A stretch of DNA of 10,020 bases. Origin: Candidatus Segetimicrobium genomatis (lineage in GTDB: Bacteria > Sysuimicrobiota > Sysuimicrobiia > Sysuimicrobiales > Segetimicrobiaceae). Within the stretch, counting starts at the first letter, position 1. Every line of letters begins with the position of its first letter. The notes under the pieces are model-generated. The model was given only the letters and a program-made list of their open reading frames with translations, had not been told where the DNA came from and did not search any database. Location of the stretch: assembly GCA_005883865.1 (NCBI GenBank), contig VBAO01000115.1:1-10020 (forward strand). The letters run 5' to 3'. The position numbers were made by a program, and so were the translations under genes. Positions 1-6,346 of this stretch are shown here, piece by piece.

Positions 1-44
1 AACGCAACCACGCAGGAAGTCTTTTTTTGTTTGGGAGAGAGTCC
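1..44 (+). other. Upstream edge and secE ribosome binding site
   Basis: The window opens with a short stretch whose identity cannot be settled. A run of seven T lies at 22-28, which could be the tail of a terminator whose hairpin is outside the window, but no stem is visible here. A purine-rich GGGAG at 33-37 sits seven bases before the ATG at 45 and is the probable Shine-Dalgarno site of secE. The secE frame stays open to the left edge, so a longer N-terminus cannot be formally excluded. Confidence 0.5.
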
Positions 45-401
45 ATGGCGCGAGCGCCCGAGGGAGCCGGAGAGTCCACGCTGGGTAAGCCGGTGCGCGT
101 CTCCCCCTCCGGTCTGTCCGAGCCCGCGGTCCCCCCAAAGCCGGACCGGCTGAAGCCGGCGGACCGCCCAACCCCCCGGCCGGCACGGCTCCAGATCGGC
201 CAGCTCCCGCGCCTGTGGAGCACGGCGGTGCAGTTTCTCGGCGATGTGCGGGCGGAGATGAATCGCGTCTCGTGGCCGGATCGCCAGACGATCATCGCGT
301 CGACGGTGGTCGTGGTGTTTGTCCTCACCGTGACCGCCCTCTACCTCGCCGGGTGGGACTATATTTTCGCCGGACTGTTCTCGTATCTCTTCAAGCGGTA
401 G
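45..401 (+). CDS. secE: Preprotein translocase subunit SecE
   Basis: SecE clamps and stabilises SecY in the SecYEG protein-export channel of the inner membrane. The 118-residue product has the conserved amphipathic helix and hinge at about residues 62-80 (FLGDVRAEMNRVSWPDR, with the hallmark WP), followed by one transmembrane helix at about 82-103 and a short aromatic tail. This is the single-span form of the family. The first 55-60 residues are an extra Pro/Arg/Ala-rich segment, probably disordered and cytoplasmic; minimal single-span SecE proteins are about 60-75 residues. I chose the ATG at 45 because GGGAG lies just upstream; a TTG at 27 in the same frame would add six residues and has no comparable site. 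nusG begins four bases after the stop, the usual secE-nusG pairing, so the two are surely co-transcribed. Confidence 0.96.
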   Translation: MARAPEGAGESTLGKPVRVSPSGLSEPAVPPKPDRLKPADRPTPRPARLQIGQLPRLWSTAVQFLGDVRAEMNRVSWPDRQTIIASTVVVVFVLTVTALYLAGWDYIFAGLFSYLFKR

Positions 402-405
402 CTAC

Positions 406-1218
406 ATGGCGGACGAGCGCAACCGATCCCAGGGAAAACCCGACACCGCCGCCCTCATCCAGAAGCTGTTTCGGGATGAGCCGCGTGAGCCCGAACCCAC
501 CGGGGGTCCCGGGGAGGTCGCCCCCGAGCCCGCGTCGTCCGTCGGAGTCGTGACCCCGCCGGACGCGGGCGGGGCCGTCTTGGAGGAGCCCGGCCAGGCC
601 GCGCCCCCCGACCCGTCCGCGGGGGCCGCCCCCGTGACCGCCGAAGGGGTGCTCGAGGTGCCCCAGGCGCCCGGCGACCTCGTTCACACAGCCGACGGCC
701 GCGCCTGGTTCGTCATTCACACCTACTCGGGGTACGAGAACAAGGTCCGGACCAACCTGGAGCGGCGGGTCGCCTCCATGGCGATGCAGCAGAAGATCTT
801 CCGCATCCTCGTCCCGACCGAAGATGAGATCGAGGTCAAGGACGGGAAGCGGCGGATCGCCAAGAAGAAGGTGTTCCCCGGCTACGTGCTCGTCGAGATG
901 GTCATGGACGACGACTCCTGGTACGTCGTGCGCAACACTCCCGGGGTCACGGGGTTCGTGGGGTCCGGCAGCAAGCCGCTGCCGTTGCAGGATAAGGAAA
1001 TCAAATCCATCCTCCGGCAACTCGTCGACGAAACCCCCAAGTTCCGGATCACCTATCAGAAGGGATCCTCCGTCCGGATCAACTCCGGCCCGTTCATGGA
1101 TTTCAGCGGGATCGTCGATGAGATTCTGCCCGAGAAGGAAAAGGTGCGCGTGCTGGTGTCGATCTTTGGCCGGGAAACCCCGGTGGAACTGGATTTCGCG
1201 CAGGTGGAGAAGATCTAG
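406..1218 (+). CDS. nusG: Transcription elongation/termination factor NusG
   Basis: NusG binds the beta-prime clamp of RNA polymerase, modulates pausing, works with Rho, and links polymerase to ribosomal protein S10. The NGN domain starts at about residue 100 (WFVIHTYSGYENKV), continues through FPGYVLVEM (157-165) and NTPGVTGFVG (177-186). The C-terminal KOW domain occupies about 218-270, with the pattern GSSVRINSGPFMDFSG followed by VSIFGRETPVELDF. All expected core motifs are intact. The product is 270 residues, against roughly 175-185 for a typical NusG, because residues 1-98 form a Pro/Glu/Ala/Gly-rich acidic extension. Actinobacterial NusG proteins also have acidic N-terminal extensions. 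The start is four bases after the secE stop with only a weak ribosome binding site, suggesting translational coupling. rplK starts three bases after its stop. Confidence 0.98.
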   Translation: MADERNRSQGKPDTAALIQKLFRDEPREPEPTGGPGEVAPEPASSVGVVTPPDAGGAVLEEPGQAAPPDPSAGAAPVTAEGVLEVPQAPGDLVHTADGRAWFVIHTYSGYENKVRTNLERRVASMAMQQKIFRILVPTEDEIEVKDGKRRIAKKKVFPGYVLVEMVMDDDSWYVVRNTPGVTGFVGSGSKPLPLQDKEIKSILRQLVDETPKFRITYQKGSSVRINSGPFMDFSGIVDEILPEKEKVRVLVSIFGRETPVELDFAQVEKI

Positions 1219-1221
1219 CCC

Positions 1222-1641
1222 ATGAAGAAAGTCGTGGCGATCGTCAAGCTGCAGATCCCGGCCGGCAAGGCGACCCCGGCCCCCCCGGTTGGGCCGGCCC
1301 TGGGCCAGCACGGCGTCAACATCATGGAGTTCTGCAAGTCGTACAACGAGAAGACGGCGAAGCAGGTCGGCACGATCGTCCCGGTGGAGATCACGGTCTT
1401 TGCGGACCGGACGTTCACGTTCGTCACGAAGACCCCTCCCGCGTCCGTGCTGCTGAAGAAGGCCGCCGGCATCGAAAAAGGCTCGGGCGAACCGAACAAG
1501 AAGAAGCTGGGGAAGGTCACCCGCAGCCAGATTCGAGAGATCGCCGAGGTGAAGCTCGCCGACCTGAACACCCGGGACATCGAAGCCGCGATGCGGATGA
1601 TCGAGGGGACGGCCCGGAGCATGGGCATCGAGGTGGGGTGA
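1222..1641 (+). CDS. rplK: 50S ribosomal protein L11
   Basis: L11 binds the GTPase-associated region of 23S rRNA at the base of the L7/L12 stalk and takes part in factor-dependent GTP hydrolysis and stringent-response sensing. The 139-residue product has the N-terminal domain with IPAGKATPAPPVGPALGQHG (residues 12-31), including the proline-rich helix contacted by thiostrepton-type antibiotics, followed by VNIMEFCKSYN. The C-terminal RNA-binding domain has TPPASVLLKKAAG (71-83) and a closing RSMGIEV. Length is normal. GGAGA at 1206-1210, inside the end of nusG, is the likely ribosome binding site, 11 bases before the ATG. The stop overlaps a GTG that could start rplA, so L11 and L1 are expressed together, as in most bacteria. 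Confidence 0.98.
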   Translation: MKKVVAIVKLQIPAGKATPAPPVGPALGQHGVNIMEFCKSYNEKTAKQVGTIVPVEITVFADRTFTFVTKTPPASVLLKKAAGIEKGSGEPNKKKLGKVTRSQIREIAEVKLADLNTRDIEAAMRMIEGTARSMGIEVG

Positions 1642-1649
1642 CGCGCGCC

Positions 1650-2366
1650 ATGGGGCAGCACGGAAAGCGGTATCGCGAGGCGGCCAAACTGATCACCCCG
1701 GGTCAGATGGTCGACCCCGAGACTGCGGTCGCCCTGCTCAAGCGGATGCCGGGCACGAAATTCGACCAGACGGTGGGGGTCAGCATCCGGCTTGGGATCG
1801 ACACCAAGCAGGCGGATCAACAGGTGCGCGGGACCGTGGTGCTTCCCCACGGAACCGGCAAATCGGTGCGGCTGCTGGTCTTCGCCAAGGGCGAGAAGGT
1901 GAAGGAAGCCCTGGAGGCCGGGGCCGACTACGTGGGGCTCGAGGAATACGTGGAGAAGATCCAGGGCGGCTGGCTGGACTTCGACGTTGCCGTGGCCACC
2001 CCGGACGTCATGAACGTCGCCGGGCGGCTGGGCCGGGTGCTCGGTCCGAGGGGGCTCATGCCCAATCCGAAGGCCGGGACGGTGACCTTCGACCTGGCCC
2101 GCGCCGTGCGGGAGATCAAGGCCGGGAAGATCGAGTACCGGGTGGACAAGGCCGGGATCCTCCACGTGCCGATCGGCAAGGCGTCCTTTTCGGAGCAGGC
2201 GCTGCTCGAGAACTTTTCCGTGCTGCTCGGGGCCGTGATCCGGGCGAAGCCGGCCGCGAGCAAGGGACAGTATCTGCGGAGCATCACCCTGTCGGCGACG
2301 ATGACCCCCGGCATCGCGATCGACCCGTCCAAGACGGCGGCGCTCGCGGTGGCGGGAGCGGCGTAG
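1650..2366 (+). CDS. rplA: 50S ribosomal protein L1
   Basis: L1 forms the mobile L1 stalk that guides deacylated tRNA out of the E site; in many bacteria it also represses its own mRNA. From the ATG at 1650 the product is 238 residues, normal for the family, and begins MGQHGKRYREA like typical L1 proteins. Conserved blocks are VRGTVVLPHGTGK (59-71), GRVLGPRGLMPNPKAGTV (128-145), KAGKIEYRVDK (157-167) and KGQYLRSITLSATM (205-218). The RNA-binding motif normally read as TMGPG is TMTPG here (217-221), with Thr219 in place of Gly; the codon is at 2304-2306. A GTG at 1638 overlaps the rplK stop as GTGA and would add MTRA; it has a GAGG four bases upstream and remains a real alternative. It is the last gene before the rplJ promoter, with no clear terminator after it. 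Confidence 0.96.
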   Translation: MGQHGKRYREAAKLITPGQMVDPETAVALLKRMPGTKFDQTVGVSIRLGIDTKQADQQVRGTVVLPHGTGKSVRLLVFAKGEKVKEALEAGADYVGLEEYVEKIQGGWLDFDVAVATPDVMNVAGRLGRVLGPRGLMPNPKAGTVTFDLARAVREIKAGKIEYRVDKAGILHVPIGKASFSEQALLENFSVLLGAVIRAKPAASKGQYLRSITLSATMTPGIAIDPSKTAALAVAGAA

Positions 2367-2375
2367 GCCCGGCGT

Positions 2376-2404
2376 TTGACTTGCCGGGAGGCCGGGAGTA
2401 TACT
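2376..2404 (+). promoter_or_regulatory. Strong sigma-70 type promoter for rplJL
   Basis: TTGACT at 2376-2381 and TATACT at 2399-2404 are separated by 17 bases, each hexamer matching the housekeeping consensus at five of six positions with ideal spacing. Transcription should begin near 2411-2413. The spacer is one T followed by GCCGGGAG twice in tandem (2383-2390 and 2391-2398). CCCGGC at 2368-2373 forms an inverted repeat with GCCGGG at 2383-2388, flanking the -35 box. The AT-rich -10 element stands out sharply from the GC-rich surroundings. Confidence 0.88.
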
Positions 2405-2410
2405 ACTCGC

Positions 2411-2567
2411 GCACTGCGGCTACGCAGGATCATCATACAGGCAAGCGCCGTAGACAGCGGGTGCGCGGACACGCGCGTAAAGGTCGGCTGACCGCCCGTC
2501 GAGGCTCTCCAGGAGACTCCACGTCTACGGGGTCTCCTTAATCATCTGGGTCCTGGATGGAGGCGGT
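2411..2567 (+). ncRNA. L10 leader (autoregulatory 5' UTR of rplJL)
   Basis: This leader of about 157 bases matches the conserved L10 leader family (Rfam RF00557 by recall), to which the L10(L12)4 complex binds and represses its own operon. A 5' hairpin is formed by CTGCG (2414-2418) and CGCAG (2423-2427). The kink-turn core is made of GCCGTAGACAGCGGG (2447-2461) facing CCCGTCGAGGC (2495-2505): GCC pairs with GGC, CGGG pairs with CCCG, with the bulged GA-rich kink between. Inside are two hairpins, GCGCG/CGCGC (2463-2467 with 2472-2476, GACA loop) and GGTC/GACC (2482-2485 with 2490-2493). A further stem-loop lies at 2512-2537. GGAGG at 2559-2563 is the rplJ ribosome binding site. In Bacillus subtilis the analogous leader controls transcription attenuation; in Escherichia coli it controls translation. 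Confidence 0.87.
2512..2537 (+). promoter_or_regulatory. Attenuator-like stem-loop in the L10 leader
   Basis: GGAGACTCC (2512-2520) and GGGGTCTCC (2529-2537) form a continuous nine-pair stem with one G-U wobble and an eight-base loop; A2511 and T2538 can add a tenth pair. Only two T follow, so it is not a convincing intrinsic terminator. The loop and start of the right arm, GTCTACGG (2523-2530), are a perfect complement of CCGTAGAC (2448-2455) in the kink-turn strand. The stem-loop and kink-turn may therefore communicate, either as alternative folds or as a pseudoknot. Regulation is inferred; the stem itself is read directly. Confidence 0.62.
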
Positions 2568-3224
2568 ATGGCGAACCCGAGGCCGGAAAAGGTCGCCGTG
2601 GTCGAGGATCTCGAGCGGCGTCTCCGGGCGTCGGCGGCGGTCATTCTGACCGACTACCGGGGCCTCAGCGTGGATGAGATCGGAACCCTGCGGGGACGCC
2701 TTCGGGAGGCTCGCGTCGAGTACCGGGTCGCCAAGAACACGTTGCTCGCCCTCGCCGCGAAGCGATGCGGCGCCGCCGGTCTCGCGCGATTCCTCACGGG
2801 ACCGACCGCGGTGGCGTTCGGCCTGGATGATCCCGGGGTACCCGCCCGCGTCCTTCAGGAGTTCATCCGTCAGTATCGGAAGCTGGAGATCAAGGGCGGG
2901 CTGATCGCCGGGGAGACGGTGGACGCCGATGGCGTGCGCCTGCTGGCGACGTTGCCGTCCCGGGTCGAACTGCTGGCAAGGGCCGCCGGGGCGATTCAGG
3001 CTCCGCTCCGAGGGTTGGTGACGGCGCTCAGCGCTCCCGCCCGGATGCTGGCGGTCGCGCTCGACGCGTTGCGGACGGAGCGGGAGAGAGCCGGGTCCGG
3101 GGCGGGGGTCGTGGAGGAGGCGATCGCGCCCGAGGCTGCGGCATCCCAGGCCACGGCGCCCGAGGCTGAGGCGCCCCAGGCTGCGGCACCCCAAGCCGGA
3201 GTACCCGAGGCGTCGGGGCACTAA
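2568..3224 (+). CDS. rplJ: 50S ribosomal protein L10 with extended C-terminus
   Basis: L10 anchors two or three L7/L12 dimers to the ribosome, forming the stalk that recruits translation factors; the L10(L12)4 complex is also the repressor of this operon. The N-terminal rRNA-binding domain has LTDYRGLSVDEI (27-38), LRGRLREARVEYRVAKNTLL (41-60) and FLTGPTAVAF (75-84). The L12-binding helix is at about 145-175 (APLRGLVTALSAPARMLAVALDAL). The product is 218 residues against about 165-180 usually. The surplus is a tail from about residue 176 made of Ala/Pro/Glu/Gln, including six tandem five-residue units (187-216). GGAGG at 2559-2563 supports the ATG at 2568. rplL starts 38 bases after the stop, the usual arrangement. 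Confidence 0.97.
   Translation: MANPRPEKVAVVEDLERRLRASAAVILTDYRGLSVDEIGTLRGRLREARVEYRVAKNTLLALAAKRCGAAGLARFLTGPTAVAFGLDDPGVPARVLQEFIRQYRKLEIKGGLIAGETVDADGVRLLATLPSRVELLARAAGAIQAPLRGLVTALSAPARMLAVALDALRTERERAGSGAGVVEEAIAPEAAASQATAPEAEAPQAAAPQAGVPEASGH
3126..3215 (+). repeat. Tandem 30-base (15-base half-unit) repeat in rplJ 3' end
   Basis: Three consecutive 30-base units (3126-3155, 3156-3185, 3186-3215) encode APEAAASQAT, APEAEAPQAA and APQAGVPEAS. Each splits into two 15-base halves, giving six copies of a pentapeptide of the form x-P-[E/Q]-A-x (one copy has Ser for Pro). The first two units are most alike at the DNA level, starting GCGCCCGAGGCTG. The array lies outside the conserved L10 fold and looks like slippage-driven growth of a flexible tail. 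Confidence 0.85.
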
Positions 3225-3248
3225 GAGGAGCGGGGACACTAAAGGGAG
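3215..3248 (+). repeat. Imperfect direct repeat across the rplJ stop codon
   Basis: GGGGCACTAAGAGGAG (3215-3230) is nearly repeated as GGGGACACTAAAGGGAG (3232-3248). The first copy contains the rplJ stop codon TAA and the second a non-coding copy of it. It looks like a small tandem duplication that lengthened the rplJ-rplL spacer. The second copy runs up to the G-rich stretch that forms the rplL ribosome binding site. Confidence 0.6.
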
Positions 3249-3262
3249 TGGGGGGGAGATCC

Positions 3263-3652
3263 ATGGCGGAGAAGATGACGGTCGACAAAATCGTTGATGA
3301 GATCGGGAGCCTGTCGGCGCTGGATCTGTCGAAGCTGGTCAAGGCCATCGAGGAGAAGTTCGGGGTCAGCGCGGCGACGCCGATGATGATGGCGCCGGCG
3401 GCCGCTGCGGGCGGGGGCGCCCCCGCGGTCACGGAGGAGCAGACCGAGTTCGACGCCATCCTGACGAGCGTCGGCGAGAAGAAGATCCAGGTGATCAAGG
3501 TGGTCCGCGAGTTGACCGGCCTCGGCCTGAAGGAGGCCAAGGACCTCGTGGACGGGGCGCCCAAGCCGGTCAAGGAGAAGGTGTCCAAGCAGGAGGCCGC
3601 CGCGATCAAGACCAAGCTGTCCGAGGTCGGCGCGACCGTCGAAATCAAGTAA
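3263..3652 (+). CDS. rplL: 50S ribosomal protein L7/L12
   Basis: L7/L12 is the multicopy stalk protein that recruits and activates GTPase translation factors. The 129-residue product has the dimerisation domain at about 1-35 (VDEIGSLSALDLSKLVKAIE, then EEKFGVSA), an Ala/Gly/Pro hinge at about 36-57, and the globular C-terminal domain at about 60-129. That domain carries the factor-binding surface KKIQVIKVVRELTGLGLKEA (73-92) and ends VGATVEIK. Motifs and length are typical. I chose the ATG at 3263, preceded by a G-rich GGGAG ribosome binding site (3254-3258) and giving the usual N-terminus; a GTG at 3248 would add five residues and overlaps that site. It is the last gene driven by the rplJ promoter unless transcripts continue into rpoB; I see no convincing terminator before the rpoB promoter. 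Confidence 0.98.
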   Translation: MAEKMTVDKIVDEIGSLSALDLSKLVKAIEEKFGVSAATPMMMAPAAAAGGGAPAVTEEQTEFDAILTSVGEKKIQVIKVVRELTGLGLKEAKDLVDGAPKPVKEKVSKQEAAAIKTKLSEVGATVEIK

Positions 3653-3676
3653 CCAGCGGGATTGTTGGACTGCCCC

Positions 3677-3706
3677 TTGACGAAAAACCAGGGTCGGTGA
3701 TATTAT
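3677..3706 (+). promoter_or_regulatory. Sigma-70 promoter for rpoBC, extended -10
   Basis: TTGACG (3677-3682) and TATTAT (3701-3706) are separated by 18 bases, and TG at 3698-3699 with one base before the hexamer makes an extended -10. Transcription would start near 3713-3714. The region is AT-rich compared with the flanking genes. It gives rpoBC its own promoter in addition to any read-through from rplL. Confidence 0.82.
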
Positions 3707-3713
3707 AGCATTT

Positions 3714-3844
3714 ACTGCGCTAATGCCGTTTACGAACCCGCCTTCGATCCTGAGTCCTAGGTCTATGGTTGTGGCATTGTGCCTTTGCGACCGCATGCCT
3801 TTGCGACCGCTCAGTGACGTGATTCCCACCTGGAGGCGAAACCA
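3714..3844 (+). promoter_or_regulatory. 5' leader of rpoB with tandem repeat and strong ribosome binding site
   Basis: About 130 bases separate the predicted start of transcription from rpoB, with no open gene. TGCCTTTGCGACCGC occurs twice with one base between copies (3780-3794 and 3796-3810). AATGCC (3722-3727) can pair with GGCATT (3773-3778), extended on each side by a wobble pair, closing a loop of 45 bases. TGGAGG at 3831-3836 lies eight bases before the GTG at 3845 and is the strongest ribosome binding site in the window; it decides the rpoB start. I recognise no known regulatory RNA class here. Confidence 0.6.
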
Positions 3845-6346
3845 GTGAAGGGGAAGACTGCATCACCCAAGGCCAGAACTCGGACGGCTGCGCCGAAGAA
3901 GGGTACCCGCGCAAAGGCGGGTCCCGTGCGTCTTGTCGCCAAGGATCTCGCCCGGTTGAGGCTGCAACGATCGCTCTCCTCCGGCGCGCCGAAACGCCAC
4001 CCCAAGATCATGCGGACGATCCTGCTGGATACCAAGGCTGAGCGGGCGCCGGTGGCCGTGTTCCAGGCGCCCCCGGCCGCCTCGGCGTCGCACGTGGGGG
4101 TCCGCACGATCAAAGGCCTGGGCGAGGTCAAGGTGAGCCGGTACGGCAAACGGGGCCGGGTCAGCTTCGCCAAGATTCCCAACGTCCTCGACGTGCCGAA
4201 CCTGGTGGAGATCCAGCGCGACTCCTTCAAGTGGTTCCTCCGGGAGGGCATCCGCGAGGTGTTCCAGGAAGTCTCGCCGATCAAGGATTTCACGGGGAAC
4301 CTCGAGCTGCACTTCGCGGTCGGGAAGCGTCGTTCCAAGACCCCCCAAGAGGGTGAGCAGGGCGACCTGAGCTTGGACTTTGACGGGTACCGGCTGGAGC
4401 AGCTCAAGTACTCGGTGGACGAGTGCCGCGAGCGCGACTACAACTACAGTGCCGCGCTCAAGGTGCAGGTCCGCCTGGTGATCAAGGAGACCGGCGAGGT
4501 CAAGGAGCAGGAAGTCTTCATGGGGGACTTCCCCCTGATGACCGAGCAGGGGACGTTCGTCATCAACGGGGCCGAGCGGGTGGTGGTGAGCCAGCTGGTC
4601 CGGTCCCCCGGGGTGTACTACAGCGTCTCCCCGGACGCCAACGGGCGGCTCCTCCCCTCCGCCACGGTCATCCCCCATCGGGGCGCCTGGCTCGAGCTCG
4701 AAGCCGACGCCAACGGCGTGGTCTCCGTCCGCATCGACCGGACCCGCAAGCTCCCGGTGACGGTCCTGCTGCGCGCCCTCGGGCACGCGAGCAACGAGGA
4801 GATCCTCAAGCTGTACGGCAACAGCAAGGCGATCGCCGCGACCCTGGCCAAGGACGACACCAAGACGACGGAGGAGGCCCTCCTCGGCATCTACCGCCGG
4901 CTCCGGCCGGGGGATCCGCCGACGATCGAGAGCGCCCGGACGCTGCTGAACACGCTGTTCTTCGATCCCCGCCGGTACGACATCGGCCGGGTAGGCCGCT
5001 ACAAGCTCGACAAGAAGCTCGGGTTCAAGCCGGCCCCCGAGGGCACCCACGACGCCCGGGTGATCAAGCCCAAGGACATCGTCGAGATCGTCCGATACCT
5101 CATCGCCCTCTTCAATGGCGAGGGCCGGCCCGACGACATCGATCACCTGGGGAACCGGCGGGTCCGGTCGGTGGGCGAGCTCCTGCAGAACCAGTTCAGG
5201 ATCGGCATGCTCCGCATGGAGCGCGTGATTCGCGAGCGGATGACGATCCAGGACGCCGGCGCGATCACCCCGCAGGTGCTGATCAACATTCGCCCGGTGG
5301 TCGCCGCGATCAAGGAGTTCTTTGGGTCGAGCCAGCTCTCGCAGTTCATGGACCAGACCAACCCGCTCGCGGAGCTGACCCACAAGCGCCGTCTCTCCGC
5401 CCTCGGTCCGGGGGGATTGAGCCGCGAGCGCGCCGGCTTCGAGGTCCGCGACGTCCACACCTCGCACTACGGCCGGATGTGCCCGATCGAGACCCCGGAG
5501 GGCCCGAACATCGGGCTGATTTCGTCGCTCGCGACGTATGCCCGCGTGAACCCCTACGGGTTCATCGAGACCCCGTACCGACGCGTGAAGGAGGGACGGG
5601 TCACCCGGACGATCGAGTACCTGACCGCCGATGACGAGGAGAAGCACACGATCGCGCAGGCCAACGCGAAGATCAACCAGGACGGCAAGCTGACGGAGTC
5701 CAGGGTCACGGCCCGGCGGGGCAGCGCGATCGTCCTGGCGCCCCCCGACAAGATCGATTATATGGATGTCTCGCCGAAGCAGATCGTGAGCGTGGCGACG
5801 GCGTTGATCCCGTTTCTCGAGCACGACGACTCCAACCGGGCCCTGATGGGCTCGAACATGCAGCGGCAGGCGGTGCCGCTCCTGAAGACGGAGGCGCCGC
5901 TGGTGGGGACCGGCATGGAGTACCGGGCCGCCATCGACTCGGGCGCGGTGGTGGTGGCGCGCGAGGCGGGGGAAGTGCTGAGCGTGACCGGCGACGCGAT
6001 CGTCATCAAGCCCGACCGCGGCAAGGAGCGGACGCACCGGCTCGTCAAGTTCCAGCGGAGCAACCAGGGCACGTGCATCAACCAGCGGCCCATCGTGGAG
6101 GTGGGCGAGCGCGTCGACCTGGGCGATGTCATCGCCGACGGTCCGTGCACGGACCAGGGCGAGATCGCGCTGGGGCACAACGTGCTCGTCGCGTTCATGC
6201 CTTGGGAGGGCTACAACTACGAGGACGCGATCCTGATCAGCGAGCGGCTGGTGAAGAAAGATCTCTTCACCAGTATCCACATCGAGGAGTACGAGGTCGA
6301 GGCCCGGGACACAAAGCTCGGCCCCGAGGAGATCACCCGGGACATC
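3845..6346 (+). CDS. rpoB: RNA polymerase beta subunit, N-terminal part (frame interrupted)
   Basis: The beta subunit forms one side of the RNA polymerase cleft. Residues 1-834 are in this frame. The conserved fold begins at about 104 (GRVSFAKIPNVLDVPNL) and runs through protrusion, lobe and fork. The rifampicin pocket is GSSQLSQFMDQTNPLAE (494-510) plus LTHKRRLSALGPGG (511-524), with Asp503, His513 and Ser518 equivalent to Escherichia coli D516, H526 and S531, all of the sensitive type. HYGRMCPIETPEGPNIGLI and NYEDAILI (Glu793, Asp794) follow. The last homologous residues are GPEEITRDI, after which this frame stops resembling RpoB. Residues 1-103 are an unusual extension: 18 Lys/Arg and one acidic residue in the first 57. 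The GTG start is supported by TGGAGG at 3831-3836. An internal GTG at 4133 with GAGG upstream would give a conventional N-terminus and is the main alternative. The lesion is described at 6339-6360. Confidence 0.93.

Noticed and set aside
1..10. Possible 3' end of a tRNA ending in CCA at 8-10
   Set aside because: A tRNA often precedes secE, but ten bases are not enough to show an acceptor stem or T-arm, so it is not called.
1638..1649. GTG at 1638 as the rplA start
   Set aside because: It overlaps the rplK stop attractively, but the ATG at 1650 gives the usual L1 N-terminus and length. Kept as an alternative only.
4423..5634. Plus-strand 403-codon frame inside rpoB
   Set aside because: Out of frame with the clearly conserved beta subunit over the same bases; composition is Arg/Pro/Gly/Ala-rich with no homology.
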